Shown: positions 1 through 9,008, numbered from the stretch's first letter. The stretch: 64,000 nt of DNA from JAWRCU01 sp033542235 (GCF_033542235.1 NZ_JAWRCU010000006.1:310001-374000), one strand, 5' to 3'. Numbers and translations: made by a program. Notes: generated from the letters alone by a model not told the origin.

Positions 1-2302
1 AGGCGGCAACGATCGTCAGGACTGCGTAGACGCCTGTCAGGATCCACAAGCGGATCCAGTCCTTCGAAACATCCGCCAAGGTCGCTCCCATCTGGTTGAT
101 CCGCACGAGCCCGTCGATCGCGAAGGTGCTCGGAAGGACAATGCTGGCGGTCCGCATGATCTGCGGGATCGCTTCCAGCGGCCATGCGACGCCAACGAGA
201 AAGAAGATTGGAAGGCTGATGCCAATGAAGATCAGCACCGCGGTTTCGCGCCGCCTGAACCAGCTGCCGACGAACTGGCCGAGCAAGCTGACCGAGAGGA
301 TGAAGGGAATGGTCAGGACGATCAGGTCGAGCAGATGATCGTTTGCAGAGAAACCGTAGACCCTTGGGAGGACGACGAGAAAAAGCGCAAAGCCCGGCAG
401 TGCCAGCACCAGATGCGCGAGGCTCTGGCCGATCACCGCCGACACCGCACCACGACGCCAACGAGAGCTCGGACCGCCCTGCTCATAAGCCGCCCCACCC
501 AGCGTTGCCGAGCCCATCAGCAGCGTCTGCTGCAGGATCAGCAGAAAGGCGGCAGGAACGACATAGCTGCCATAGCCGCCCGTTGGATTGAACAATGGCT
601 GGTTCAGGATCTCCACGGGCGAGCTGTTCGCGAGAGCCGCCCGGTAGAGGCTGCCGTCCGGGCGCGCGCTGCGCGCCGCGAGATCGGTATTCACCGCGCC
701 CACACCTTCCTGGATACCCTGCAGGGTCCGGTTGTAGAGCAGGAAATATGCCGAATCGACATAGGCAGGCAGCCTGGCCTGGTCACCCTTCAGGATGTCG
801 CGCTCGGTTCCTGCCGGAATGCTCAGGATGCCGAACACCTCACGTCGTGCGAGTGCCGCCTGAGCCTCGGCCAATGTCGTAGGTCGAAGCGCCACTTTGA
901 CGGCCTCGTCGGCGTTGACCGCCTGAATGATCGAGCGACTGACGTCCGAGGAATCGTCATCCACGATCGCTATTGGAATGTCCTTGATCAGCTGGCCGAG
1001 ATAAGGCTGCGGATAGAACACTCCATAGATGATCGGTGCCATAATCATGAGGCCGAAGGCACTGCGGTCGCGGAGAACGCGGCCATATTCGTCGGCGAAT
1101 GCCTGCACAATACCGATCTTGCCCGGCCTCACCTGTTCGGGCACGTCGACCGGCCTTGCCGGTATATGACGGGCAACAGAGCGCAGCCTCAGCCAGGCCA
1201 AGCCGAAATAGGCGACTGCCAATCCGCCGAGCATCATGAAAGGCTCTGCGGAATCTGCTGCCGGCACGCCACGGGCTGCCTGATCGAACAGGATCTGGAC
1301 GTACCAGCGCAGCGGCAGGATCGCACCCCAGGCGCGCGCGAACAGGTTCATCGCCAAAACCGGAAATCCGACGCCCGCAAAGCCGAACGCCGGCGAACAG
1401 ATGATGCCGGTCAGACTGAGGCCGAAGGCCAGATTCCCTGTGAGAAGCTGCAGGAGCGCGCCCAGCGCCAAATAGGCAATGATCAGCAGGCAAGCAGCCG
1501 CCCCGACCAGTACAGGGGCGCCTCGGAACGGTATCTCGAAAAAGCCGTGAATGATCCCGAGCCCGACAGCCATCATCACGGCAAAGATGCCGAAGTAAGG
1601 CGCCAGCTTGCCGACGAGCGCGATGAGCGGTCTTTCTCCAGCTGTCGCCAGCCATTCCCGCATGTTGCGCGACCCGAACTCGGAGCCGACCGCATAGCCG
1701 CCCGAAATAGCAATAACGATATGGAGAACCGTGGGAAGGATCGCGCGCAACAGAAACTGGGCGTAGTTCAGCGCCGGATTAGTAAGCACATATTGTTCGA
1801 CGACAAGCGGACCAGGCGTGAAGGCGGCGCTGTGTGGCCCGGCCGGCATGTCGGCGACGGCCGCCGATACGGCTGACTGAAGGGAACTGGAGGCGACGTT
1901 GCCGGGCGTGAAGAACTGCTTGTTGAAGAAAATCACGAGCTGTGGCCGGCGCCCCGCGGTGATGTCGCGCTCGAGATTCTCTGGAATATACACCGCAGCG
2001 ATCGCCTCGCCGGAGCGAACAGCGTGCATGGCGCCATTGAGGTCGGAGGAACGTCTCGCCACAGTAACGCCCGGCGCCGAGCTGATCGCCTGCACGAATG
2101 TCTCGGACATCTTCGAGCGGTCTTGATCGACCACATCGACCCGGAGATCGCGGATGACCGCATTGCTGAATGTGGCGGCAAGGATCGCAAACGCGATCAA
2201 CGGGATGCCGAGGACCAGCAGCAGCGCAACCTTGTCGCGCCAGATCCAGATCACCTCGCGGACCGCTACGTCGACAATGCCGAAACGGCGCGGGCCGGGC
2301 AT
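1..2302 (-). CDS. ABC-2 type exporter permease with two tandem permease modules (C-terminus beyond window)
   Basis: Read by translating the reverse strand from the ATG at 2302, which shares its A with the stop of the hlyD-like gene (TGATG). The frame stays open to the window edge, about 767 codons, so the C-terminus is missing. It starts MPGPRRFGIVDVAVREVIWI. Two similar halves follow each other: each has a basic N-terminal segment, one membrane helix, a long periplasmic loop (including VDVVDQDRSKMSETFVQAI in the first and IAIVDDDSSDVSRSIIQAV in the second), then a cluster of hydrophobic helices. This is the ABC2_membrane_3 (YhhJ/YbhR) arrangement present twice in one chain. With the membrane fusion protein it should form an inner-membrane drug or lipid exporter; the ATPase is not in the window and may lie just beyond base 1. 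Confidence 0.82.
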   Translation of the reverse strand, partial: MPGPRRFGIVDVAVREVIWIWRDKVALLLVLGIPLIAFAILAATFSNAVIRDLRVDVVDQDRSKMSETFVQAISSAPGVTVARRSSDLNGAMHAVRSGEAIAAVYIPENLERDITAGRRPQLVIFFNKQFFTPGNVASSSLQSAVSAAVADMPAGPHSAAFTPGPLVVEQYVLTNPALNYAQFLLRAILPTVLHIVIAISGGYAVGSEFGSRNMREWLATAGERPLIALVGKLAPYFGIFAVMMAVGLGIIHGFFEIPFRGAPVLVGAAACLLIIAYLALGALLQLLTGNLAFGLSLTGIICSPAFGFAGVGFPVLAMNLFARAWGAILPLRWYVQILFDQAARGVPAADSAEPFMMLGGLAVAYFGLAWLRLRSVARHIPARPVDVPEQVRPGKIGIVQAFADEYGRVLRDRSAFGLMIMAPIIYGVFYPQPYLGQLIKDIPIAIVDDDSSDVSRSIIQAVNADEAVKVALRPTTLAEAQAALARREVFGILSIPAGTERDILKGDQARLPAYVDSAYFLLYNRTLQGIQEGVGAVNTDLAARSARPDGSLYRAALANSSPVEILNQPLFNPTGGYGSYVVPAAFLLILQQTLLMGSATLGGAAYEQGGPSSRWRRGAVSAVIGQSLAHLVLALPGFALFLVVLPRVYGFSANDHLLDLIVLTIPFILSVSLLGQFVGSWFRRRETAVLIFIGISLPIFFLVGVAWPLEAIPQIMRTASIVLPSTFAIDGLVRINQMGATLADVSKDWIRLWILTGVYAVLTIVAA

Positions 2303-3633
2303 CAACGTGCCCCGTTCCAGTCCGCGTAAGCGCTCATGCCCGGCCTGAGATTGGGTATCTTGTCGACCGGATAGGCTCGCACCTCGAAAGTCCTGAGATC
2401 GAAGTCGCCGGTCGCGCGCGTTGCGCGCCAACCGGCATACTCGCCGCGCGTGGCGATGGTCCGCACCTCGACAGGTATCTGCAAGTCGCCGAGTGCAGGG
2501 ATTCTGACCCTGAACCGATCCCCCACCTTCAGACCCTTGACCAGATCCTCGCGGAGATCGAAGCGCAGCCAGACGTCGCCGAGGTCCACCAGCGAGAGCA
2601 ACGGCACTCCGGGCGACACATATTCTCCAAGCTCTGCGCCGACCTGATAGACCTGCCCCGCGATCGGGGCCTTGACGGTCATCTCGTTGACTTGCGCCTG
2701 CAGGGTCGTGATGGCTGCTTCCGCCTTGGCAACAGCGGCTTGCGCCACGCCGCGTTCCTCGACGGTGTAGCCCGCGACAGCTTCCTGATAGGCGGACTTT
2801 GCTTGCTGCCGGGTTCGCGTCGCGACGTCCAGCGATGCCGTCGCCTCATCGAGCTTTGCGACCGATTCATACCCACCCTGGGTGATCTGCTTGATCCGAT
2901 CGTAAGTCTGTTGCGCAAGCGTGACATTGGCATCGGCGGCTGCGACCGCAGCCTTGCGCTCTTCGATCACCTCCGCGCGCGTGCCCACTTCAATGCGCGC
3001 CAGATCGGCTTGCGCGACAGCCCTCGCCGCCTCGGCCTCGCGAAGCTTCGTCAGCAGTTCGGGGTTATCGATCGCCACGAGCAGTTGCCCGGCCGTGACA
3101 TTGTCGCTGCGCTCCACCGGCCGTTGCCCGACCCTGCCCTCGATGCGCGCCGCAATATCCACGCGGGTCGCATCGGCCTCGCCTTGCACCAGCAGAGGTT
3201 GCGGCAGGACGAGATACCACAGCGACAAACCGACGATCGCCAGTACGCTGAGCGCAACGACGATCGCTGCCATTTTTGAGGTCCTGGGCGGCTCGGCCGC
3301 GGCGAACTGAGCTTGAGCGGGTGCACGAAGATCGGGCTGCGGCAGTTCCGGTCTGAAACTTTCGAGCCGTGCCTCTGCGCCAATTTCCGCCTGCCGGCCG
3401 GCGAAATCCGAAACGAGCTGGCCACTTTCCGGAGCCGATCTCATTGCGGAAACTTCGGCGGGTTCTGTCGGTTGAGCGGCGGTCCTCGTCGCTGGCGCGT
3501 GTTCTTCGGCTAAGCCGCCGGCCGTTTGGACCCTATCCGCACTAGGTTCCACCGGAACAGCTCTCTCCGGCGGTAACGACCCATCGGTTGAATCCGACAC
3601 CCTGCTCAGCGAGTCACGCGACGGCTCAGGCAT
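2302..3633 (-). CDS. HlyD/EmrA-type membrane fusion protein of an ABC exporter
   Basis: 443 residues. Residues 1-120 are a Pro/Glu/Ser-rich, probably cytoplasmic extension; residues 121-143 form one membrane helix (MAAIVVALSVLAIVGLSLWY); then come a barrel-sandwich (lipoyl-like) half motif near VEGRVGQRPV-like residues 165-175, a long Ala/Glu-rich coiled coil (about 195-310), the second lipoyl half (VKAPIAGQVYQVG) and a beta-barrel domain. This is the periplasmic adaptor that links an inner-membrane transporter to an outer-membrane channel. It is translationally coupled to the tandem ABC-2 permease (one-base overlap). The 120-residue N-terminal extension is longer than usual for the family, and its coding sequence with the promoter region is duplicated at 9009-9458. 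Confidence 0.85.
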   Translation of the reverse strand: MPEPSRDSLSRVSDSTDGSLPPERAVPVEPSADRVQTAGGLAEEHAPATRTAAQPTEPAEVSAMRSAPESGQLVSDFAGRQAEIGAEARLESFRPELPQPDLRAPAQAQFAAAEPPRTSKMAAIVVALSVLAIVGLSLWYLVLPQPLLVQGEADATRVDIAARIEGRVGQRPVERSDNVTAGQLLVAIDNPELLTKLREAEAARAVAQADLARIEVGTRAEVIEERKAAVAAADANVTLAQQTYDRIKQITQGGYESVAKLDEATASLDVATRTRQQAKSAYQEAVAGYTVEERGVAQAAVAKAEAAITTLQAQVNEMTVKAPIAGQVYQVGAELGEYVSPGVPLLSLVDLGDVWLRFDLREDLVKGLKVGDRFRVRIPALGDLQIPVEVRTIATRGEYAGWRATRATGDFDLRTFEVRAYPVDKIPNLRPGMSAYADWNGAR

Positions 3634-3732
3634 TGTGGGCCTCCGGTCGATTGGTCAGCTGACGGAACCCTTTGGATCATGGATAATACTTCAATGCCTT
3701 GGACAAAGCGATCACGCGTTTGACACTTCGTG
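3283..3732. repeat. 450-bp duplicated segment, copy 1 (5' end and upstream region of the hlyD-like gene)
   Basis: Bases 3283-3732 match 9009-9458 in the same orientation with no net gap (constant offset 5726) and about 20-25 substitutions counted by eye. The unit covers the first 117 codons of the fusion-protein gene and about 100 bases upstream of its ATG. Similarity stops abruptly at both ends. Copy 1 is embedded in the intact gene and is therefore presumably the donor. Confidence 0.9.
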
Positions 3733-4317
3733 CATGATCGTCGGGGGCGCGGCCTTCGCTTGTGCTCCTGCCCTGGGCGCTTGGGATGCCACTCCAAGGC
3801 CCCACGGCGCTCCGCCTCGAACGGCTGCATCCTGGCTTTGGTACTCAAGAACCGCTTGGCCGTCCGCCGAAGCGCATCCGGCAACCCCGCATGTGCGGGA
3901 CGCTGAAAGTATCGACCATTATTTAACGACATCTAATCACTGAGCGATCGTGTATTAACTGGTTAAAATTCAGTAATTATTCACTGAGCTATTGCTGGTC
4001 GACTGATAGTAGGTATAGTAAGTATCCAATACTATTGTGCAATTGCTCAATCTACAAAGCAGTGATGATATGATTTCATTTGATTGTATCGGATCGATTA
4101 GCTCGGCATGGTCGGGTCTGCGGTCGCGCAGGCCGGTAAGAAGGGCTTCGACCCAACGGAAACGTCGACCATCTTTACTGGGCGAAGCCGTCGCTAGTGG
4201 GCGACTACAGGTCGCTGGACCCGAGCAACAGTTTCAATATCGGGCGTACGTCAAGCTCGCCCATTGGGAACGATCGCAGCGGTCAACGAGAGGCTGAACA
4301 AGTATCGGAGATCAGAG
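3634..4317. other. Intergenic, AT-rich upstream region of poxB
   Basis: 684 bases without a credible gene between the divergent hlyD-like gene and poxB. The first 100 bases belong to the duplicated segment. From about 3915 to 4100 the sequence is clearly richer in A and T than the rest of the window. It contains a direct repeat TCACTGAGC at 3937-3945 and 3981-3989 and a palindrome at 3955-3966 between them. The layout would suit a regulated poxB promoter, but no -35/-10 pair can be assigned with confidence. Confidence 0.6.
3955..3966. promoter_or_regulatory. Possible operator: TTAAC-TG-GTTAA palindrome flanked by TCACTGAGC repeats
   Basis: A perfect 5-bp inverted repeat with a 2-bp centre lies between two copies of TCACTGAGC whose starts are 44 bp apart. 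The group sits about 350 bases upstream of the poxB start in an AT-rich tract. No regulator gene is adjacent, so the binding protein is unknown; the short arms make chance occurrence possible. Confidence 0.25.
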
Positions 4318-6051
4318 ATGTCCAGAACTGTTGCTGATCAGTTTGTTGCAACTCTGGCCGTGGCTGGAGTGAAACGGATTTACGGGGTTGTGGGCGACAG
4401 CCTTAACGGCATCACGGACGCACTCCGGCGCCAAAACGAAATCGATTGGGTTCACGTTCGACACGAGGAGACGGGGGCCTTCGCAGCTGGTGCTGAAGCC
4501 CATCTAACGGGGTCGCTCGCAGTCTGTGCAGGGAGCTGCGGTCCCGGCAACCTCCATCTCATCAATGGGCTGTTCGACTGCCACCGGTCGCGTGTTCCGG
4601 TTCTTGCGATCGCCGCCCACATTCCATCGCCGGAGATCGGTTCCGGCTATTTCCAGGAAACGCACCCACAAGACCTTTTCCGCGAGTGCAGTCATTACTG
4701 CGAGCTGGTCTCGGATGCGAACCAGATGCCGCGCGTGCTCGAAGTCGCGATTCGCGAAGCGGTCGGCCGGCGTGGCGTATCGGTCGTGGTCGTACCGGGC
4801 GATGTTGCACTGCGCGAAGCAGCGGATGTTTCAGTCCCAACGGTCAGTGGTCTGCTACCACCGAGGCCGGTCGTGACACCCGACAAAGCGGACCTTGAGA
4901 AGCTCGCGGCATTGCTGAACGCCGAAGGCCGTGTGACACTGCTATGCGGTTCCGGCTGTGCCAGCGCGCGTGCTGAGCTCTTGGCGCTCGGCGAACGCCT
5001 TCAGGCGCCGATGGTGCATGCTCTGCGCGCCAAGGAGCATGTCGAGTGGGACAATCCCTACGATGTCGGCATGACTGGACTGATCGGGTTTTCATCCGGC
5101 TATTTCGCGATGCTCGATTGCGACACGCTACTTATGCTTGGCACGGATTTTCCCTATCGACAGTTCTATCCCAAGGGCAACGGCGTCAAGATCGCACAGG
5201 TCGATCTGCGGCCGGAGAATATCGGGCGACGCGCTGCCGTCGATCTAGGCATTGTCGGTGACGTCAAGGCGACGCTCGATGCGTTGCTACCGCTGTTGAC
5301 GCAAAGACGTGACAACAGACACCTGATTCAGGCGCAGCAGCATTACGCCAAGGCTCGCCGAGACCTCGACGGACTGGCAGCCGAGACCTCTGGCACCCTG
5401 ATCCATCCGCAGCAGGTAGCGAAGGCGTTGAGTGATCGTGCGACCGAGGATGCGATCTTCACCTGCGACGTTGGGCTGCCGACGGTGTGGGGAGCACGCT
5501 ATCTGGCGATGAACGGCATGCGACGCCTCGTCGGCTCCTACTGGCACGGCTCGATGGCTAACGCGATGGCGCAGGCGATAGGCGCACAAAAGGCGTTTCC
5601 CGGGCGACAGGTGATCTCGCTGTCGGGAGATGGCGGCTTCACTATGCTGATGGGCGATTTCCTGAGCCTGACGCAGCTCGGCCTGCCGGTGAAGGTCTGC
5701 GTTTTCAACAACAGCGCGCTCGGCTTTATCGAGCTCGAGCAGAAGTCGACCGGATTCCTGGACTTCGGCACAGCGTTCAAGAACCCGAACTTTGCGGCGA
5801 TGGCCGAGGCGGTCGGCATCCGCGGCATCCGGCTCGAACGCCCGGGCGAGGTTGATGACGGCATTGCCGACGCGCTGGCGCATGACGGACCGGTACTGAT
5901 CGACGCGGTGGTGAACCGCCAGGAGCTGGCCATGCCACCAGCGGTGACGTTCGAGATGGCGAAGGGCTTCACGCTCTTCATGGTGCAGGCGGTCATGAAT
6001 GGCCGCGGCGACGAACTGATCGATCTCGCCCGAACGAATATTTGGCGCTAG
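4318..6051 (+). CDS. poxB: Pyruvate dehydrogenase (quinone), thiamine-diphosphate and FAD dependent
   Basis: 577 residues from ATG 4318, preceded by GGAG at a suitable distance; an in-frame codon 54 bases upstream is less likely because it lies ahead of this site. It oxidises pyruvate to acetate and CO2 and passes electrons to ubiquinone at the membrane. The PYR-domain signature HEETGAFAAGAEAHL carries the catalytic Glu50, followed by the family block CAGSCGPGNLHLINGLFDC. The PP-domain ThDP motif GDGGF...NN lies near residues 437-466. The C-terminus (QELAMPP..., AKGFTL, GRGDELIDLARTNIW) matches the PoxB lipid-binding tail, and the length is close to the E. coli enzyme (572). It stands alone, divergent from the exporter genes. 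Confidence 0.94.
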   Translation: MSRTVADQFVATLAVAGVKRIYGVVGDSLNGITDALRRQNEIDWVHVRHEETGAFAAGAEAHLTGSLAVCAGSCGPGNLHLINGLFDCHRSRVPVLAIAAHIPSPEIGSGYFQETHPQDLFRECSHYCELVSDANQMPRVLEVAIREAVGRRGVSVVVVPGDVALREAADVSVPTVSGLLPPRPVVTPDKADLEKLAALLNAEGRVTLLCGSGCASARAELLALGERLQAPMVHALRAKEHVEWDNPYDVGMTGLIGFSSGYFAMLDCDTLLMLGTDFPYRQFYPKGNGVKIAQVDLRPENIGRRAAVDLGIVGDVKATLDALLPLLTQRRDNRHLIQAQQHYAKARRDLDGLAAETSGTLIHPQQVAKALSDRATEDAIFTCDVGLPTVWGARYLAMNGMRRLVGSYWHGSMANAMAQAIGAQKAFPGRQVISLSGDGGFTMLMGDFLSLTQLGLPVKVCVFNNSALGFIELEQKSTGFLDFGTAFKNPNFAAMAEAVGIRGIRLERPGEVDDGIADALAHDGPVLIDAVVNRQELAMPPAVTFEMAKGFTLFMVQAVMNGRGDELIDLARTNIWR

Positions 6052-6377
6052 GCGCGGGAGGCCGCCAACTCTATTGTTGTCGCGCATCCAATTCGCCTTC
6101 ACCGTCTCGTTCCATATCATATTCCCGTCGTTCACGATCGAGCGTCCGGATATCGCCACTCCCGAGGAGCATCGTGGCTCTCGGCACACCGGGCCAAGTA
6201 AGCCGCGGAACTGCCGAGCCTAAGCAGCAAAGAAAGGAGGACGAAACCGTCGTCCCCTCGGCGCGGGCGAGAGATGATCGGCCAGCTCGCGGTAGGGGAG
6301 CAGAACCCTAGCCGGCGAAAACACGGGCGGTGTCGTACGAAGCAGCGATCCCTTTCTGTACTTGGGTTGCGCAACAA
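6052..6377. other. Intergenic region between convergent poxB and the cupin gene
   Basis: 326 bases between two convergent genes. One small inverted repeat (GGACGA ... TCGTCC, about 6238-6254) could form a hairpin but has no T run on either strand. Short open frames here lack ribosome sites and resemble nothing known. I see no other structure. Confidence 0.5.
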
Positions 6378-6767
6378 TCACTGTGCGGGCACGAGCGCGG
6401 GGGCGCCCTTGTCCTTGATCAAGAACACCAGGAATTTCGCAGGCTGCGTGCTGCTCGCGTTCCGGTCGACGATGTGAACATCGTCAGGGCCTTCATAGAA
6501 GGTCTGTCCTGGTGTCAGTGTCACCTGTTGTCCACCCTTCAGCTGCATCACGACGGAGCCCTCCAGCACGTAAACAAACGCATGTGCATTGTGTCGGTGG
6601 ATAGCGCTCGACCCGCCAGGCGCATGCTCGACTGTGATCATCAGAGCTTCCCTGCCGGGATTCTCCGGAAGATCCTTAGACATGAGTGACGTGACTTTAG
6701 GCTCCTGAGCCACTGCCGTGCCGGTCATGAGGCATAGCAGAACCAACGCAACGAGTTTGATCGTCAT
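6378..6767 (-). CDS. Secreted small cupin-domain protein
   Basis: 129 residues with a clear signal peptide (MTIKLVALVLLCLMTGTAVA, cleaved near AQE). The rest is one cupin barrel with the metal-binding motif 1 HRHNAHAFVYVLEGSV (two His, plus a further His) and a motif-2-like stretch PGQTFYEGPDDVHIVDRN. Secreted single cupins of this type may bind a metal and small organic molecules or act as dioxygenase- or isomerase-like enzymes; substrate cannot be read. A strong GGAGGAGG site precedes the ATG. It is the last gene of a three-gene unit with the NmrA-like reductase and the esterase. Confidence 0.8.
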   Translation of the reverse strand: MTIKLVALVLLCLMTGTAVAQEPKVTSLMSKDLPENPGREALMITVEHAPGGSSAIHRHNAHAFVYVLEGSVVMQLKGGQQVTLTPGQTFYEGPDDVHIVDRNASSTQPAKFLVFLIKDKGAPALVPAQ

Positions 6768-6833
6768 TAGTCGCCTCCTCCGTTCGTTGCCCGGGACCAG
6801 CTCGGACAGACTGCGCGTATCTCCGATGCGGGA

Positions 6834-7586
6834 TCAGGCCGCCGCCCGTGAGCGGCGGAGCCATTCGTCGAAACCGATGCGGCCGAGGCGCGCCTCGCCC
6901 AACGGTACGAGCGAGTACTCCTCGATCCGGCCGCCGAAGTATCGGGCCTCGGGATCGCTCACGACCTCGCGCGGGTCGCCAACCGCCTTCAGATAACGGG
7001 CGACGATTTCGCTGAATGGCGCTCTTTCCGGGCCGGCGATCTCTAGGATGCCGTTTCGCGGCACCGCGAGCGCCACATCGGCAACGATCGCAGCAACGTC
7101 GTCCGCCGCAATGGGCTGGAACAGGCCGGGCGAAATCCTGACTATGTTTCCATCCGCAGCTGAAGCGGCGATGCCGCTGAGGAATTCCAGGAACTGGGTC
7201 GAGCGGATGATGGTGTAGGGGATGCCGGAAGCCTCGATCAGTTTCTCCTGGGCAACTTTGGCACGGAAATAGCCATTGTCTGTCCGGTCGATTGCGACGA
7301 TGGATAGAGCGACATGGTGTCGAACGCCCGCTTCAGCCTCCGCCGTGAGAAGGTTGCGGCCCGAGGTCTCGAAGAATTCCAGCACCACCTTGTCTTCAAA
7401 TGACGGCGAATTGGCGAGGTCGATCACCACCTGCGCGCCCGCCATGGCCTCATTGAGTCCCTCGCCGGTGATGCTGTTGACGCCGGTATTAGGCGAGGCG
7501 GCGACGACCTCGTGGCCGCCCTCGCGCAGAATGGCGACGGTCTTCGAGCCGATCAGGCCGGTGCCGCCGATGACGACGATCTTCAT
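6834..7586 (-). CDS. NmrA-like NAD(P)-binding protein (atypical SDR)
   Basis: 250 residues. The N-terminus MKIVVIGGTGLIGSKTVAIL is a Rossmann GGTGxIG dinucleotide motif. The fold continues with VIDLANSPSF and an ADVALAVPRNGILEIAGPE region typical of atypical SDR/NmrA proteins, which lack the Tyr-x3-Lys catalytic pair. Such proteins act as quinone or aldehyde reductases or as redox sensors. The start is supported by GGGAGG just upstream. It lies between the esterase and cupin genes on the same strand (gaps 116 and 66 bases), so the three are probably co-transcribed. Confidence 0.82.
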   Translation of the reverse strand: MKIVVIGGTGLIGSKTVAILREGGHEVVAASPNTGVNSITGEGLNEAMAGAQVVIDLANSPSFEDKVVLEFFETSGRNLLTAEAEAGVRHHVALSIVAIDRTDNGYFRAKVAQEKLIEASGIPYTIIRSTQFLEFLSGIAASAADGNIVRISPGLFQPIAADDVAAIVADVALAVPRNGILEIAGPERAPFSEIVARYLKAVGDPREVVSDPEARYFGGRIEEYSLVPLGEARLGRIGFDEWLRRSRAAA

Positions 7587-7702
7587 TGTTTATCCTCCCT
7601 TCGACAATGGTCGTAGGTTCGCCGGCTGCTGCGCTTCCGGCGTCAGCGGACATGCCGCTCCGGATTCCGGGCGGCTGGTTGTTGCTCTGGTGGGCCTCGC
7701 GG

Positions 7703-8650
7703 TCAGTCCGCGAAGACCTCACGCAAATATTCTGACGCCTGACCGACGGCGCCACGCACCGGGGGCGTGCTCGCGATCGGGTTGAGCAGCATGAAGTCGT
7801 GGATCGTGCCATTGTAGCGGACCGACCTGACCGGAACGCCGGCTGCTGCGAGCTTGCGGCCATAGGCCTCGCCCTCGTCGCGCAGAACGTCGTTCTCATC
7901 GACCAAGAGCAGCGTCTGGGGCAGGCCCTTGAGCTGCTCCGAACTGGCGTTGATCGGAGAGACGTGAATGTCGGTGCGCTTGGAAACGTCGGGCAGATAC
8001 TGGTCCCAGAACCATTCCATTCCCTGCTTGGTCAGCCATGGGCCTTCGGCAAACTCCTTGTAGGAGCCTGTCGACATGGACGCGTCAGTGACGGGGTAGA
8101 AGAGAAGCTGGGCCTTGACCTCAGGCCCATTGCGCTCCTTGGCGAGGAGCGCGACCACGGCCGTCATGTTGCCGCCGACACTGTCGCCCGCAATCGCGAT
8201 GCGGCTGGCATCCGCGCCGAATTCGTCGGGATGCTCGGCCACATACTTGAGCACGGCATAGCTTTCCTCGACCGCGACGGGATATCGGCTCTCGGGCGAG
8301 CGATCATAGTCGACGAACACCACGACGGCGTCTGCTCCAATGGTCAACTCGCGGACCAGCCGGTCATGCGTCTCGCGGTCGCCCAGCACCCAGCCGCCGC
8401 CGTGGGTGTAGACTACCGCGGGCAACGGACCTTTGGCGCTCTCCGGCCGATAGATCCGGATGTCAGTGCGACCCTTGGGGCCGACGTCGAGAACACGGTC
8501 CTCGCTGCGCGCAGGTGCGAGCTTTACCGATACCGACTTCTGCGCGCCGGCGAGCACGTTGCGAGCGGCCTCAGGCGAGAGCGTGTAGATGGGCGTTGCG
8601 TCGGCAAGGCTGTCGATGAAGGCTTGTGTGGCAGGCTCGAGCTGACTCAT
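7703..8650 (-). CDS. Alpha/beta-hydrolase, hormone-sensitive-lipase-type esterase
   Basis: 315 residues. The oxyanion-hole motif HGGGW lies at 83-87, the nucleophile Ser157 in GDSVGGN, and C-terminal Asp (NDVLRDE) and His (TIHDFMLL) complete the triad. This is the HSL/acetyl-esterase (Aes) subfamily, cytoplasmic, acting on short-chain esters. GGAGG precedes the ATG. It is the first gene of the esterase-reductase-cupin unit; a palindrome (8709-8726) lies just upstream in its promoter region. Confidence 0.88.
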   Translation of the reverse strand: MSQLEPATQAFIDSLADATPIYTLSPEAARNVLAGAQKSVSVKLAPARSEDRVLDVGPKGRTDIRIYRPESAKGPLPAVVYTHGGGWVLGDRETHDRLVRELTIGADAVVVFVDYDRSPESRYPVAVEESYAVLKYVAEHPDEFGADASRIAIAGDSVGGNMTAVVALLAKERNGPEVKAQLLFYPVTDASMSTGSYKEFAEGPWLTKQGMEWFWDQYLPDVSKRTDIHVSPINASSEQLKGLPQTLLLVDENDVLRDEGEAYGRKLAAAGVPVRSVRYNGTIHDFMLLNPIASTPPVRGAVGQASEYLREVFAD

Positions 8651-8708
8651 GAGGTTCCTCCATTCGTCCTCAGCCCTTCGCGAAGCCCCCTACAATCGAT
8701 TTTGCAAG

Positions 8709-8726
8709 TGGTGCAGGAATGCACCA
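8709..8726. promoter_or_regulatory. Probable operator of the esterase operon, TGGTGCA-GGAA-TGCACCA
   Basis: A perfect 7-bp inverted repeat with a 4-bp centre 59 bases upstream of the esterase start codon. Position and symmetry fit a dimeric repressor site. No regulator gene is left next to it: the sequence immediately beyond is the mosaic of duplicated fragments, so a divergent regulator may have been lost. Inference only. Confidence 0.45.
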
Positions 8727-8945
8727 TTGAGCGACCCGATCATGTGGTTTGTTCGGTGCGGCGCACGCGGAATATCGGGCACAGCCGCGCTATCAGGCCC
8801 GGCTATCATTTCGCGGCGTGTAAGAACACTTGGCATGCGCTCCTCCAGGCCGAGGGCTGCCTGGTGAACGGAACCATAGCATGTCGCGCCAACATGCGGT
8901 GATCACGTTTGCTCAGGCGGATATCCGTGCTTCCCGGAGCAGGCT
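8727..8945. other. Upstream region of the esterase operon, no gene seen
   Basis: About 220 bases between the palindrome and the mosaic. Open frames running through here are short, lack ribosome sites and resemble no protein I know. Confidence 0.4.
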
Positions 8946-9008
8946 GCCCGGCGCGCTTCCGCTCCCATGCCGGCATGGGCCATCGTCGCCGGATGGGCGA
9001 CGAGGCTT
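8946..9008 (-). pseudogene. 63-bp fragment of metB
   Basis: Bases 8946-9008 equal 20103-20165 at 62 of 63 positions. That segment encodes the stretch SLVAHPATM-HAGMGAEARR near the C-terminus of the metB product, and the same residues can be read here on the reverse strand. It abuts the hlyD-region copy exactly at 9008/9009. There is no start, stop or domain, so it is a non-functional copy. Confidence 0.85.

Noticed and set aside
335..1876. 513-codon open frame on the + strand
   Set aside because: Lies opposite the ABC-2 permease, has Arg/His/Gln-rich composition with no domain, and no ribosome site; an antisense by-product of high GC codon use.
3606..3932. 108-codon frame, with a similar one at 9332-9610
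   Set aside because: Similarity between them comes only from the duplicated non-coding DNA; they diverge outside it and match no protein family.
5287..6189. 300-codon open frame on the - strand opposite poxB
   Set aside because: His/Arg-rich antisense frame, poxB fully explains the region.
6238..6254. Hairpin GGACGA ... TCGTCC as terminator of poxB or the cupin gene
   Set aside because: Six-base stem without T run on either strand; too weak to call.
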